Of a stretch of 64,000 nt of DNA, positions 18,047 through 25,450 are shown piece by piece. Source of the DNA: JBMYRH01 sp049602155 (GTDB lineage: Bacteria; Myxococcota_A; UBA9042; PHBI01; JBMYRH01). Numbering within the stretch: the stretch's first letter is position 1; each line of letters starts with the position of its first letter. The notes below the pieces were generated by a model. The model saw only the letters and a program-made list of their open reading frames with translations. It made no database searches and was not told the origin of the DNA. The stretch lies in contig JBMYRH010000024.1 of NCBI GenBank assembly GCA_049602155.1, positions 1-64,000 of the forward strand. The letters run 5' to 3'. Both the position numbers and the translations under genes were made by a program.

Positions 18047-18579
18047 GGTGTGGTTCGGGGGTTGAGGTCGATGACGGGCCACTTTGTGGCGCCGATCAAG
18101 AGCTGGATGGCGTCCTCGTGGCGCCGCACGCGCACGGCGATGCCTTTGACGGTGGTCTGGAACTCTCCCCCCGCCTCGAGGGCGGTGGCGATGGCCCCCT
18201 CGCTGGACACACGTGAGCCGCGGAGGACGACGAAGCTCCCTTGCGTCTTGGTCGTCCCGTCGGCCGGGAGGGCGTCGAAGAGGACCAACGCTTTGACGTG
18301 CGTAAAGTCCGCGAGGCTCTCTTGGGGCGCGCTCCCCCGGTGCACGGCGACGAGCTGCTCAAGCGCTTGGTCGTTGAGCGTGACATGTGGCCCCTGGGTC
18401 CAGGCGATGACAGGCCACCCGAAGGCCGCGAAGGCGCCGACGCCGATGGCGATCATGACGGGGACATATCGAGAAGGTCTGCGCATTTGAACCGTGACTG
18501 AGTGAAGTCCGGTCTTCAAGGAGCCCACGACGCGGCGACCGCCTTGTCGTTTTCGTGGCCTGTCGGGGATGTCGCCCAT
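18043..18579 (-). CDS. Single-pass membrane protein of unknown function
   Basis: About 178 residues. One hydrophobic segment (YVPVMIAIGVGAFAAFGWPV, about residues 38-57) follows a basic N-terminus and is most likely a membrane anchor with the C-terminal 120 residues outside the cytoplasm. That part is a mixed alpha/beta sequence (LADFTHVKALVLFDAL, GSFVVLRGSRV, VKGIAVRVRRHEDAI) that I do not recognise. The start is uncertain: ATG at 18579 or ATG at 18486 (MRRPSRYVP), neither with a good SD. The stop overlaps the start of the GNAT gene (ATGA). This suggests one mRNA but does not reveal a function. Confidence 0.65.
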   Translation of the reverse strand: MGDIPDRPRKRQGGRRVVGSLKTGLHSVTVQMRRPSRYVPVMIAIGVGAFAAFGWPVIAWTQGPHVTLNDQALEQLVAVHRGSAPQESLADFTHVKALVLFDALPADGTTKTQGSFVVLRGSRVSSEGAIATALEAGGEFQTTVKGIAVRVRRHEDAIQLLIGATKWPVIDLNPRTTP

Positions 18580-18703
18580 CCGCGCACTTTAACACCGGGA
18601 CCTATGGAGAGATACGCTGCGCACTGAGTTATTCCCGGAGGGCATGAGAAGCCCTCGTCTTGCAGTGGCTTCGCTGCTAGCCTCGACGGCACGGAGGGGC
18701 ACG

Positions 18704-20092
18704 ATGGCTCGAACTCGCGATCTGGGCGTGATGGTGCTCGCGATGACCGGCATGGTCCTGAGCGCGTGTGGGCCCTCGCTGGGCGATCCAGTGGTCCGCG
18801 ACGGGTGCCAAGTGTACGCCACTGATGAGGTCTCGGCCGAGACCGTCGATGACGTCGTCGGCTTCCTCGTCTCCGAGGGCTTCTGCGCCGCTGAAGGGCG
18901 CCGCGTTCAGCTCGCTAAAAAGGGCGCTGCTCTCGAGCTGCGGATCGCGACCCTCCCGGAGTCGTATAACGACGCAGCGTACCTGAGGGTGGCGCAAGCC
19001 TTCGCCGCGCAGCTCTCGGGGAAGGTGCTCGATGGGCGCCCTGTCGATGTGGCGGTGTGCGATGAAGAGCTCCGCGTCATCAAGCGCGTCGAGGGCTTCC
19101 GCTGGGGTGTCCAAGTCACCTTGGATCGATGTGACTTGTACGTCGGTGGTGACGTCATTCCCGAGTCCGGTCAGCGTTTTTTAGACATGGTGAAGGAAGA
19201 TCTTGGCTGCGACGCCGCGCGGTCATTCCGCCTTACACGAGAGGACGAGGCGCTCCACCTCTTCTTTGTGCTCGACCCTGAAGCGATCGCCTCAGAGGCG
19301 AGCTTCCATCAGGCGCGCCTGACGGCTGGGCGCGCCGCCAGGGTGCTCTTTGATGGCGCGCCGCTGACGGTCCACCTGGCCGATCTCTACTATGCGTCGA
19401 CCCGATCGGCCCCCGCAGTCGACCTTGGGCCGATGATCACCCGTGGCGCCTGCACGGTCTTTCAGGGCGAGGGGCTCACCCCCAACTACCTCACTCGCTT
19501 CATGGGCTTTATCGATCTCGCGGGTTATTGCGATGCCGACCCCAAGGTCTACCGCCTGTCGCGGCGAGATGACGGGTGGCATCTGGCGATCGTGATCCGC
19601 GAGGCCATCCCGCCAGCGTTTCGGAGCGCCATCAAGACAGCCTTCGCGCTCGTCGCTGCGATGCTCCGCGGAGGAGTCTTTGACCTGCAACCCACCTTCA
19701 TCGACCTCTGTGACCCCGTCTTCGAGAATTGCGAGGGCATCGTCGGCCCCGACCTGGGGAGCGCCTTTATCCTCGGGACCTGCTCGATCTTTCATGACCC
19801 GAAGATCGACGCGGCGACGCTATCGCGGCTGCGTCGATGGATGGGTAAGGAGCGCTTCTGTGAAGGGGCCGAGCAGTTGATCCGCGTCCGTCAGGAGGCG
19901 AAGGGCTGGGCCTTTCATTTGGCCGTGCGCGGCCAACTCCATGCGACCCCCGAGCTGACGACCCTGGGCGATCGCATCACGGGGCAGCTCTCCACGGATG
20001 TCTTCGAAGGGGCCGCGGTGCGCTTTGTCGGGACGAATGAAGCGCTGCTGCCTCACACAGGGCGAGCCAGGCCCTTGTCCACGTCGCCTTAG
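18704..20092 (+). CDS. Lipoprotein made of four tandem Cys-paired repeats
   Basis: The ATG at 18704 has an excellent GGAGGGG SD five bases upstream. The signal ends in lipobox LSACG. The whole mature protein is four divergent copies of an about 110-residue domain, starting at GCQVYATDEVS, RCDLYVGGDVI, ACTVFQGEGLT and TCSIFHDPKID. Each copy has a Cys near its start followed by a short hydrophobic strand, a helix ending in a second Cys (EGFC, DLGC, AGYC, ERFC), a strand pair LxLR or WHLA, a long amphipathic helix, and a closing strand with VFDGxPLxV. The family is unknown to me. A periplasmic or surface scaffold is possible. It is followed 17 bp later by the 2Fe-2S protein gene. Confidence 0.78.
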   Translation: MARTRDLGVMVLAMTGMVLSACGPSLGDPVVRDGCQVYATDEVSAETVDDVVGFLVSEGFCAAEGRRVQLAKKGAALELRIATLPESYNDAAYLRVAQAFAAQLSGKVLDGRPVDVAVCDEELRVIKRVEGFRWGVQVTLDRCDLYVGGDVIPESGQRFLDMVKEDLGCDAARSFRLTREDEALHLFFVLDPEAIASEASFHQARLTAGRAARVLFDGAPLTVHLADLYYASTRSAPAVDLGPMITRGACTVFQGEGLTPNYLTRFMGFIDLAGYCDADPKVYRLSRRDDGWHLAIVIREAIPPAFRSAIKTAFALVAAMLRGGVFDLQPTFIDLCDPVFENCEGIVGPDLGSAFILGTCSIFHDPKIDAATLSRLRRWMGKERFCEGAEQLIRVRQEAKGWAFHLAVRGQLHATPELTTLGDRITGQLSTDVFEGAAVRFVGTNEALLPHTGRARPLSTSP

Positions 20093-20109
20093 CGGGGCAT
20101 GATGCGCCC

Positions 20110-20571
20110 ATGCTGACGACCGGACGACCACCGACGCACGAGCCTTTGGACCTCAACGACCAATGGGATCTGAGCGACGCCATCGAAGACGCGGCCCCGG
20201 ATAAGAGGGTCTCTCACGAGCTGATGGTTCAGGTCGCCGAGGCGCAGAGTTGCCCGGTCAGCCACGCCTATATCGGCGCCGCGATCGACCCCATGTTGCA
20301 ATGGCAACGTCAGAGTGAGTTGACGGTGCATGTCTGTGTTGGATCGTGCCAAGGCTACGGCGCGGCAGAGGTCCTGGACCGCCTCCTCGAGGTCCGTGAC
20401 GCGCGGTCGTCAGCGGGTAAGCCCGCGTTCGACGTGGTGCCACGGGGGTGCCTGTCTGCGTGTGAGCGTGCGCCCGTGCTGGCCTCGAATGGCGGGCATG
20501 GCCAAGCGCTGCATCCAGAGGTCAGCGTCGCTACGGTCGAGGAGATCGTGGACGTCCTCCTCGCGGACTGA
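20110..20571 (+). CDS. Thioredoxin-like [2Fe-2S] ferredoxin (NuoE-like)
   Basis: A 153-residue soluble protein. It has four Cys in the arrangement expected for a thioredoxin-fold [2Fe-2S] protein: C76-x3-C80 in CVGSCQGYGA and C114-x3-C118 in GCLSACERAPV, the latter followed by a hydrophobic strand and a C-terminal helix (VEEIVDVLL). The N-terminal helical part (HELMVQVAEAQ...YIGAAID) resembles the N-terminal helix bundle of NuoE. NuoE itself usually has C-x4-C in the first pair, so this looks like a stand-alone variant rather than the complex I subunit. No other nuo genes are near. Partner and electron donor are unknown. Confidence 0.72.
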   Translation: MLTTGRPPTHEPLDLNDQWDLSDAIEDAAPDKRVSHELMVQVAEAQSCPVSHAYIGAAIDPMLQWQRQSELTVHVCVGSCQGYGAAEVLDRLLEVRDARSSAGKPAFDVVPRGCLSACERAPVLASNGGHGQALHPEVSVATVEEIVDVLLAD

Positions 20572-20598
20572 ATCCGGCCTTCACGCCTGCAGGTGCGA

Positions 20599-21153
20599 TC
20601 AGCGGATGAGCCGACTGATGGCCTTGAAGTGATCGGCGTCGGCGGTCCCTAAGAGTCGGAAGAGCGCGATCTCGACGGTCGAGAGGTCAGCGCCCGCAGC
20701 CTGACACAGCTCTAGGCCGCGCTTCCAATCCATCGTCCGCCGCGAGATGACCGCGTCGGTCATGATGTGGCACTTCAGGCCGCGCGCTTGGAGCTGCATG
20801 ACCGTCTGAAGCACACAGATGTGGGTCTCCATGCCCGCGATGAGGACGTCGGTGCTCTGTGCCGCCTCCAAGTCTTGAACGACCTCGTCGACCTCGGCCG
20901 CTGAGAAGTCTAACTTTGGATACGGAGTCATCGCCTCATAGGCCCCACGCAGGGGCCCAAGCGTGGGGCCTAAGCCCCCCGGATATTGCTCGGTGACGAT
21001 GACGTTGAGGTCCATCACGCGCGCGCCGTGAAGGAGCGTGGTCGCTTGGCGCAGGTTTTGATCGCGGACGGACTCAGGCATCGCGTTGAAGAGGAGTTCT
21101 TGATAATCGATCAGGAGGACGGCTGTACGGGCTTGGTCTAGCGTTGCGGTCAC
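20599..21153 (-). CDS. Isochorismatase-like cysteine hydrolase
   Basis: 184 residues, the usual length for the family. The catalytic triad is visible: D16 in AVLLIDYQ, K80 in YPKLDF and C113 in METHICVLQ. The protein resembles the YcaC-type branch rather than true isochorismatases or nicotinamidases, so the natural substrate cannot be told. The start is GTG at 21153, supported by AGGGAG six bases upstream. It is divergent from the sigma factor gene, with 65 bp between the starts, and convergent with the 2Fe-2S protein gene. Confidence 0.88.
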   Translation of the reverse strand: MTATLDQARTAVLLIDYQELLFNAMPESVRDQNLRQATTLLHGARVMDLNVIVTEQYPGGLGPTLGPLRGAYEAMTPYPKLDFSAAEVDEVVQDLEAAQSTDVLIAGMETHICVLQTVMQLQARGLKCHIMTDAVISRRTMDWKRGLELCQAAGADLSTVEIALFRLLGTADADHFKAISRLIR

Positions 21154-21218
21154 ATCAATCTCCCTTGTGTCCGGATGGCATTTTAACGGATCTGGTCGCT
21201 GGAGGCATCCTCAAGGTG

Positions 21219-21842
21219 ATGAACAAAGCATCCTCCACACTCCCGGCCGTTATCGCATCCTCGTTGGTACCAGAGACGACCCGAGCACGCGACGAGTCAC
21301 GGCTGCTACGCGACGCCCTCGCGGGGGATGGTCGCGCCTTTGCTGCGCTTGTGAAGCCTCACCTCACCATGCTCTATCGTCTCGCGGCGCGCTCGACAAG
21401 TCACCCGAGCTTGGCAGATGACGCGGTGCAGGAGGCGCTGGTCATCGTGTACCAACGCCTTGCTCACTATCGGCCAGGTACGTCGTTGAAGGCGTGGATG
21501 GCGACCATCACCGTACGCCGGATCAAGACACTGGCGCGAGGCGAGCGCCGGAGAGAGGCGCGGGAGCTAGATTTTGCTGCCCCAGCGCCTCTCGCGGGTC
21601 CCTCGGCGCAGCTCGCGGCGAAGGACCTCGGCGAGCGCCTGCGGGCGGCCCTTGAGGCCCTCCCGACCAAGCGTCGGCAGGCCGTCCTCTTGAGGCTAGA
21701 TGCAGGCCTGAGCTTCGCCGAGATCGCGCAGGCGACGGGCTCGACCGAGGGGTCAGTCCGTGTCTTGGTGCACCTCGGGATGAAGGCGATTCGAGCCACT
21801 TTGGCCGACGATGATCGAGAGAAGGGACAGGCAAATGACTGA
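21219..21842 (+). CDS. ECF-type RNA polymerase sigma factor
   Basis: About 207 residues. Region 2 is visible in LVKPHLTMLYRLAAR followed by LADDAVQEALVIVYQRL and SLKAWMATITVRRI. Region 4 is LEALPTKRRQAVLLRLDAGLSFAEIAQATGSTEGSVRVLVHLGMKAI, with a typical helix-turn-helix. These are the two regions of extracytoplasmic-function sigma factors. ATG 21219 is preferred over upstream starts and has AAGG three bases upstream with GGAGG further up. The stop overlaps the next gene by eight bases, so sigma and anti-sigma are coupled. Autoregulation is usual for such operons, but I could not pick out the promoter in the 65-bp upstream gap. Confidence 0.9.
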   Translation: MNKASSTLPAVIASSLVPETTRARDESRLLRDALAGDGRAFAALVKPHLTMLYRLAARSTSHPSLADDAVQEALVIVYQRLAHYRPGTSLKAWMATITVRRIKTLARGERRREARELDFAAPAPLAGPSAQLAAKDLGERLRAALEALPTKRRQAVLLRLDAGLSFAEIAQATGSTEGSVRVLVHLGMKAIRATLADDDREKGQAND

Positions 21843-22269
21843 GAAGACCCCCCTCACCTTACCGACACCAGATGCGCTCAGGGCCGCCGAGGCCGAGCTC
21901 GCGCCGCTCTTCGACGCGACGGCCTCTGTGCCCACTCAGGCGGCGCTTCAACGCCTCTTGGCTGACGCCGAGTCGATCCCGACACAGTCCAGCTCTTGGG
22001 GCTCCGTGCGCGCCTTGATCGCCCTCGCGGCGATCGGCCTCCTCGCCGTTGGCCTGGGCCGATGGACCGTCTCGACCCCGGCCACGGAGGTCGCGGTCAC
22101 CGTGCCCGTGACAGAGGTTGGCGACATGGCGGCGATCGATGACCTGGCTTGGCATGACGATGACTTCGGGGATGGGCTGGAGTTGCTCGGCTTACCGCTG
22201 AGCTCCGACGATCCCCAACGCGCGATTGAGCTCGTCGATGTGCTCATCGCAGAGCTCGACGATGTGTAA
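21835..22269 (+). CDS. Probable membrane anti-sigma factor
   Basis: 144 residues. A cytoplasmic N-terminal 60 residues, a single membrane helix (VRALIALAAIGLLAVGLGRW, about residues 57-76) and an acidic outer part (DDLAWHDDDFGDGLELLG) give the layout of a small anti-sigma factor. No ZAS zinc motif (HxxxCxxC) is seen, so the identification rests mainly on topology and on the eight-base overlap with the ECF sigma gene. The C-terminal segment is rich in Asp and Glu and could bind a cation or a partner protein in the periplasm. Confidence 0.7.
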   Translation: MTEKTPLTLPTPDALRAAEAELAPLFDATASVPTQAALQRLLADAESIPTQSSSWGSVRALIALAAIGLLAVGLGRWTVSTPATEVAVTVPVTEVGDMAAIDDLAWHDDDFGDGLELLGLPLSSDDPQRAIELVDVLIAELDDV

Positions 22270-22321
22270 ACCGATTCGGTTCAATTCCAGACAGTGCTCT
22301 GGGTTACTTAGGAGAGATCAC

Positions 22322-22942
22322 ATGACACACACCGCTTTTAAACACGGGCGCAGCCAGAGCCTCCTCGTGATACTGTCTCTGTGCTTCATCGGGGCACTGT
22401 TCTCCCCAGTCGCGTTGGCCGAGCGCCCCGAACCTCGCCGAGGTGTAGAGGGGCAGATGGGTGAGAAGCTCCATGAGCGCATGGCAGAGCTCCGCGTGCG
22501 CATCCTCAAGAAGCGCGTGGGCCTAGACGCAAAACGAATCGATGAGGTCGAGTCGATCTTGCAGAAGGGGGACGTAGAGCGAAAGGCCCTCCACCGCGCC
22601 ATGCGTGAGAGTCATCAAAAGCTTCGCCAATTGATTCAAGCGGACGCCGATGACGGGCCCTCCTATGAGTCCTCGGTGAAGACCCTCTTGACGAGCCGTA
22701 AGCGCCTCCATGAGCTGCAGCATGGCGAACTCGAGCGCCTCCAAAGCCTCCTCTCACCCAAAGAGATGGGCAAGCTCGTGATGGCGCTCCATCGCCTGAA
22801 AAAGCGCATGCGGCGCATGCACGAGCGGATGCGTGGGGGCGACGAGATGGACCGCGGGCCGCGCGGCGAAGGTCGACGAGGTCCTCGCGGTCAGGGGCGC
22901 CGTGGGCGCCGCGGTGAAGGCCCCCCCGGAGGTGATTGGTAA
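22322..22942 (+). CDS. CpxP/Spy/CnrX-like periplasmic helical protein
   Basis: The ATG at 22322 has GGAGAG upstream and yields a Sec signal peptide ending at VALAERPE. The mature protein is almost wholly helical: HERMAELRVRILKKRVGLD, an EVESILQKGD helix and a long KRLHELQHGELERLQSLLSP segment. This is the arrangement of LTXXQ-type periplasmic stress proteins (CpxP, Spy) and heavy-metal sensors such as CnrX. The C-terminus is a Gly/Arg-rich tail (RGPRGEGRRGPRGQ). Its place directly after a sigma/anti-sigma pair suggests that it senses envelope stress or metal and acts on the anti-sigma factor. This is inference; the metal ligands of CnrX cannot be confirmed by eye. Confidence 0.68.
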   Translation: MTHTAFKHGRSQSLLVILSLCFIGALFSPVALAERPEPRRGVEGQMGEKLHERMAELRVRILKKRVGLDAKRIDEVESILQKGDVERKALHRAMRESHQKLRQLIQADADDGPSYESSVKTLLTSRKRLHELQHGELERLQSLLSPKEMGKLVMALHRLKKRMRRMHERMRGGDEMDRGPRGEGRRGPRGQGRRGRRGEGPPGGDW

Positions 22943-23008
22943 GCTGCGCGACGGGGATACACCTACCCCCGGGATGCACCCGCCGTAGGGAGATGCAAGA
23001 GGACGGAG

Positions 23009-23962
23009 ATGGCGTTGAAGAACTCGGCTTTTGTGATAGGCATCGTGACCTGGGCGCTGCTGACAGCATGCAACGGAGATAGCGACGGAACCATCGCCCA
23101 GGATAGCGGCAGTGCCGAAGATGGAAGCACCACCATGGACGCAGGGGCTGAGAGCGACGGAACCACCGCCCAGGATAGCGGCAGTGCCGAAGACGGAAGC
23201 ACCACCAAGGACGGAGGGGCTGAGAGCGTACATATTCTCACCGCATTTTTTGGACTGGACAACGGTGTCCCAGGTCAGGCTTTTGGATGTGGATTGTTCG
23301 GCCTACAGGATGGAATGCCGATTGTGCTTGATCGGCGAATCCCCCTACCAGCACTGCTTGATCCTTCCGTGTTTGTCGTGCATCGCGCCTCCGGAGCAGA
23401 AAGCCCGGTTGGCTGCGCCACGCTAACGCCTGCGGACGAGGCGGAAGAGCGAAGGACGATCCTTCTCGTTGGGGAGTTTGCCAGCGATGGTGATCCTCCT
23501 GTTGGAGTCGAGATCGTTGGCACACTGTTGACCGACGATGGTGTTGATGCGAAGGGGGCCCTGGTCGAAACGGTGGTTCCTCTCGCCGCTGGTCCCTCCA
23601 TCGTATTGGCTGAGCACTACCTCATCTCCGAGCTCCCGACGGGGGGCACAGATGAATGCCCTGCCGATACGGATCACATCATCAAAATCACTTGGGAGGG
23701 GGGCGTCTCAGGTCCTGGGGGAGCAGACCTCGATGAGTCGCACCGTCTTGGGACCACGGTGGAGTATGTAAGCGGCGAGGTTCGGGTTGCGACGCTGCTT
23801 GCGGACGCATTCGACAACGACAATCACGTGGAATTTTGTATGAGTGTACCGGGCGAACCCGTCGCCATCACCGCCGGTTCCGGTCTCTATGAGGACCCGA
23901 ACGGTGACCTAAATGTGTGGCACACTCAGGTCGTCATTGATGCCCACGAATTGACGCCATAG
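23009..23962 (+). CDS. Lipoprotein of unknown function with duplicated linker
   Basis: 317 residues. The lipobox is LLTAC. A 24-residue acidic linker beginning SDGTIAQDSGSAEDG is duplicated in tandem (DNA copies at 23081-23152 and 23153-23224) before the folded part. The rest is a beta-rich domain with a few Cys (AFGCGLFG, VGCATLTP, TDECPAD, HVEFCMS), and I do not recognise it. Codon use differs from its neighbours, with many AT-ending codons such as TTT, AAA and GTA, so local GC is visibly lower. Recent acquisition is possible. GAGGA lies before the ATG. It is followed by 96 bp of non-coding sequence and a convergent gene. Confidence 0.72.
   Translation: MALKNSAFVIGIVTWALLTACNGDSDGTIAQDSGSAEDGSTTMDAGAESDGTTAQDSGSAEDGSTTKDGGAESVHILTAFFGLDNGVPGQAFGCGLFGLQDGMPIVLDRRIPLPALLDPSVFVVHRASGAESPVGCATLTPADEAEERRTILLVGEFASDGDPPVGVEIVGTLLTDDGVDAKGALVETVVPLAAGPSIVLAEHYLISELPTGGTDECPADTDHIIKITWEGGVSGPGGADLDESHRLGTTVEYVSGEVRVATLLADAFDNDNHVEFCMSVPGEPVAITAGSGLYEDPNGDLNVWHTQVVIDAHELTP
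23081..23224 (+). repeat. Tandem 72-bp direct repeat (two copies)
   Basis: Two adjacent 72-bp copies, 23081-23152 and 23153-23224, differ at only a few bases and keep the reading frame. They encode the acidic linker behind the lipobox. Such in-frame copies arise by slippage or unequal recombination and may vary in number between strains. Confidence 0.85.
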
Positions 23963-24058
23963 AGGCCTCTGAACAAAGAAAAATTCTTCGTGGCTGCCCG
24001 CAGATGGAGTCGTAGCAAGACAAAGCGCCCAGCCTGCGAAGGCCAGCCTGAGGGCCCC

Positions 24059-24631
24059 TCAGGTCGCGGAGCTCAGGGGCTCGGGTGGAGACGCCTCGAG
24101 GGTCAGCAAGAAGCGCGTCACCGCGTCCTCAATCGTCTTACCCCGGAGCCACATCCACCCGTAGTCCGGCCCTGTAAAGCGCCGGACGATGTCGTCCCTC
24201 AGCGCTTGGGAGCGCGCGGCGTCCGGCCCGGCCACCTGCCAAGTCGCGATGATGGTCTCCTTGTAGGCCTCCCACTCGAGCCACGCGCGCCCGGCGGCGA
24301 AGCCAAAGGGGAGCGGCAAGAGGACGTACAGGAGCGTCATCCCGAGCCATCCATATCGCTTGAACTGAGCGATGTGAACGGCCTCGTGCCGCATGACGCA
24401 GTAGCGGACGGAGGGCGGGCGCGTGGCCCAGTTCGCGGGCGTATAGATGCGTGAGCCGAGGGTCGTGACGTACTGGCTCATGTAGCTGGACTGGCCCCCG
24501 GCTGTGAGCACTCGGAGCACGCGATCGATGAGCCTGTTGAGGCGGCTCTCCGCCTTCGGGATCACCTTGAAGCTCGGGAAGCGCTCCCGGAGCGATACCA
24601 GGTACGCGTCGTAGTCCGCTTCGGTGATCAC
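24059..24631 (-). CDS. HExxH metalloprotease-like protein, N-terminus uncertain
   Basis: About 190 residues. The segment CVMRHEAVHIAQFKRYG carries an HEAVH zinc-binding motif (DNA 24374-24388), as in minimal metalloprotease-like domains. It is followed by a hydrophobic stretch (LGMTLLYVLLPLPFGFAAG) and then WLEWEAYKETIIATWQVAG, where a Glu or Asp could be the third zinc ligand. The start is uncertain. A GTG at 24631 is used here, but the frame stays open up to the assembly gap at 24671, so the true start may be missing. It reads convergently with the low-GC lipoprotein. The frame runs through the Ns into dapB, but this is an artefact of the 10-base filler. Confidence 0.6.
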   Translation of the reverse strand: MITEADYDAYLVSLRERFPSFKVIPKAESRLNRLIDRVLRVLTAGGQSSYMSQYVTTLGSRIYTPANWATRPPSVRYCVMRHEAVHIAQFKRYGWLGMTLLYVLLPLPFGFAAGRAWLEWEAYKETIIATWQVAGPDAARSQALRDDIVRRFTGPDYGWMWLRGKTIEDAVTRFLLTLEASPPEPLSSAT

Positions 24632-24670
24632 GGGGTGGTGAGGACATCGCCCATGTCGTAGCGACGTGGT

Positions 24671-24680
24671 NNNNNNNNNN
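24671..24680. other. Assembly gap (10 N)
   Basis: Ten consecutive N mark a scaffold join of unknown true length. The two genes next to it are both affected. The 3' end of dapB is incomplete on the right, and the start of the HExxH protein may be incomplete on the left. Confidence 0.99.
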
Positions 24681-25450
24681 AGAAGAGGGTCGAGTTCAAC
24701 AAGCATCGCACGCAGCGCGGGAGCGCGGAGCAGGTCAACGCCAAGGGGTTCGCCGCGCTCGCGGAGTCCCTCATCGTCGCGGAGCGCGCCGCGCGCGAAG
24801 ATGTCTCGGTCTGTGGCGCGGTGGGTCAGGTGCACTTGCTCGCCTTCGCCGAGGTAGAGGACGGTGTGTTCACCGACGACGTCCCCGCCGCGCACGACGC
24901 TGACGCCGATCTCTTCATCGGTCCTTGGCCCGACGAGGCCCTCTCGTCCACACCGAGTGACCGCGTTGGCCCTCGCCTCGGACAGGACCTCGAGGAGGCG
25001 CACCGCGGTCCCCGAGGGGGCATCCACCTTGTGGCGGTGGTGGGCCTCGACGAGCTCCAGGTCAAAGTCGGGTCCGACCATGCGCGCGAGCTCCCCTGCG
25101 AGCGCAAAGAGGGCGTTGACGCCGACGGAGAAGTTGGGCGCCGCGACGATAGGGACCGTCGCGGCGGCGGCGTCCACGGAGCCCCACGCGTCGCGGGCGA
25201 GGCCGGTGGTGCCGAGCACGAGGGGGACCCCATGACGCTGACACCACGTCACCGTCGCAGTGACTTGGGCCGCCACCGAGAAGTCGATGACGACGTCGAC
25301 CGTGCTCGGTGAGAGTTCGTCTAGGGTCAGGCCATCGCGCCCAATGCGCGCCGAGACCTGGAGCCCTGCTTCGCCCTCGATGAGGGCCGCGAGGCGGCGA
25401 CCCATGCGACCGTCTGCTCCGACGAGGGCGATCGAGGTGGCGCCGCTCAC
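24681..25450 (-). CDS. dapB: 4-hydroxy-tetrahydrodipicolinate reductase, 3' end cut by gap
   Basis: DapB catalyses the NAD(P)H-dependent reduction step of the diaminopimelate/lysine pathway in the cytosol. The N-terminal Rossmann motif is VGADGRMGRR. The DapB signature VEAHHRHKVDAPSGTA is intact, followed by VSVVRGGDVVGEHTV and the HLTHRATDRDIFARGAL segment. The usual family C-terminus (a WLxGxxPGLYxMxDVL type ending) is not seen. The last roughly 30 residues before the Ns (RDDEGLRERGEPLGV and on) do not resemble it, so the sequence next to the gap may be misassembled or frameshifted. The start is GTG at 25450, overlapping the dapA stop (GTGA), so the two genes are coupled. Confidence 0.9.

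Noticed and set aside
20110..20571. The complex I subunit NuoE
   Set aside because: The first Cys pair is C-x3-C instead of C-x4-C and no other nuo gene is nearby, so it is kept as a NuoE-like ferredoxin.
21219..22942. A confirmed cobalt/nickel resistance (cnr) operon
   Set aside because: Only the gene order and topology match. The metal ligands and any efflux genes are not seen, so the name is not assigned.
24059..25450. One continuous protein joining a HExxH domain to DapB
   Set aside because: The join runs through ten N whose number is a filler, and no such fusion is known to me. They are treated as two genes.
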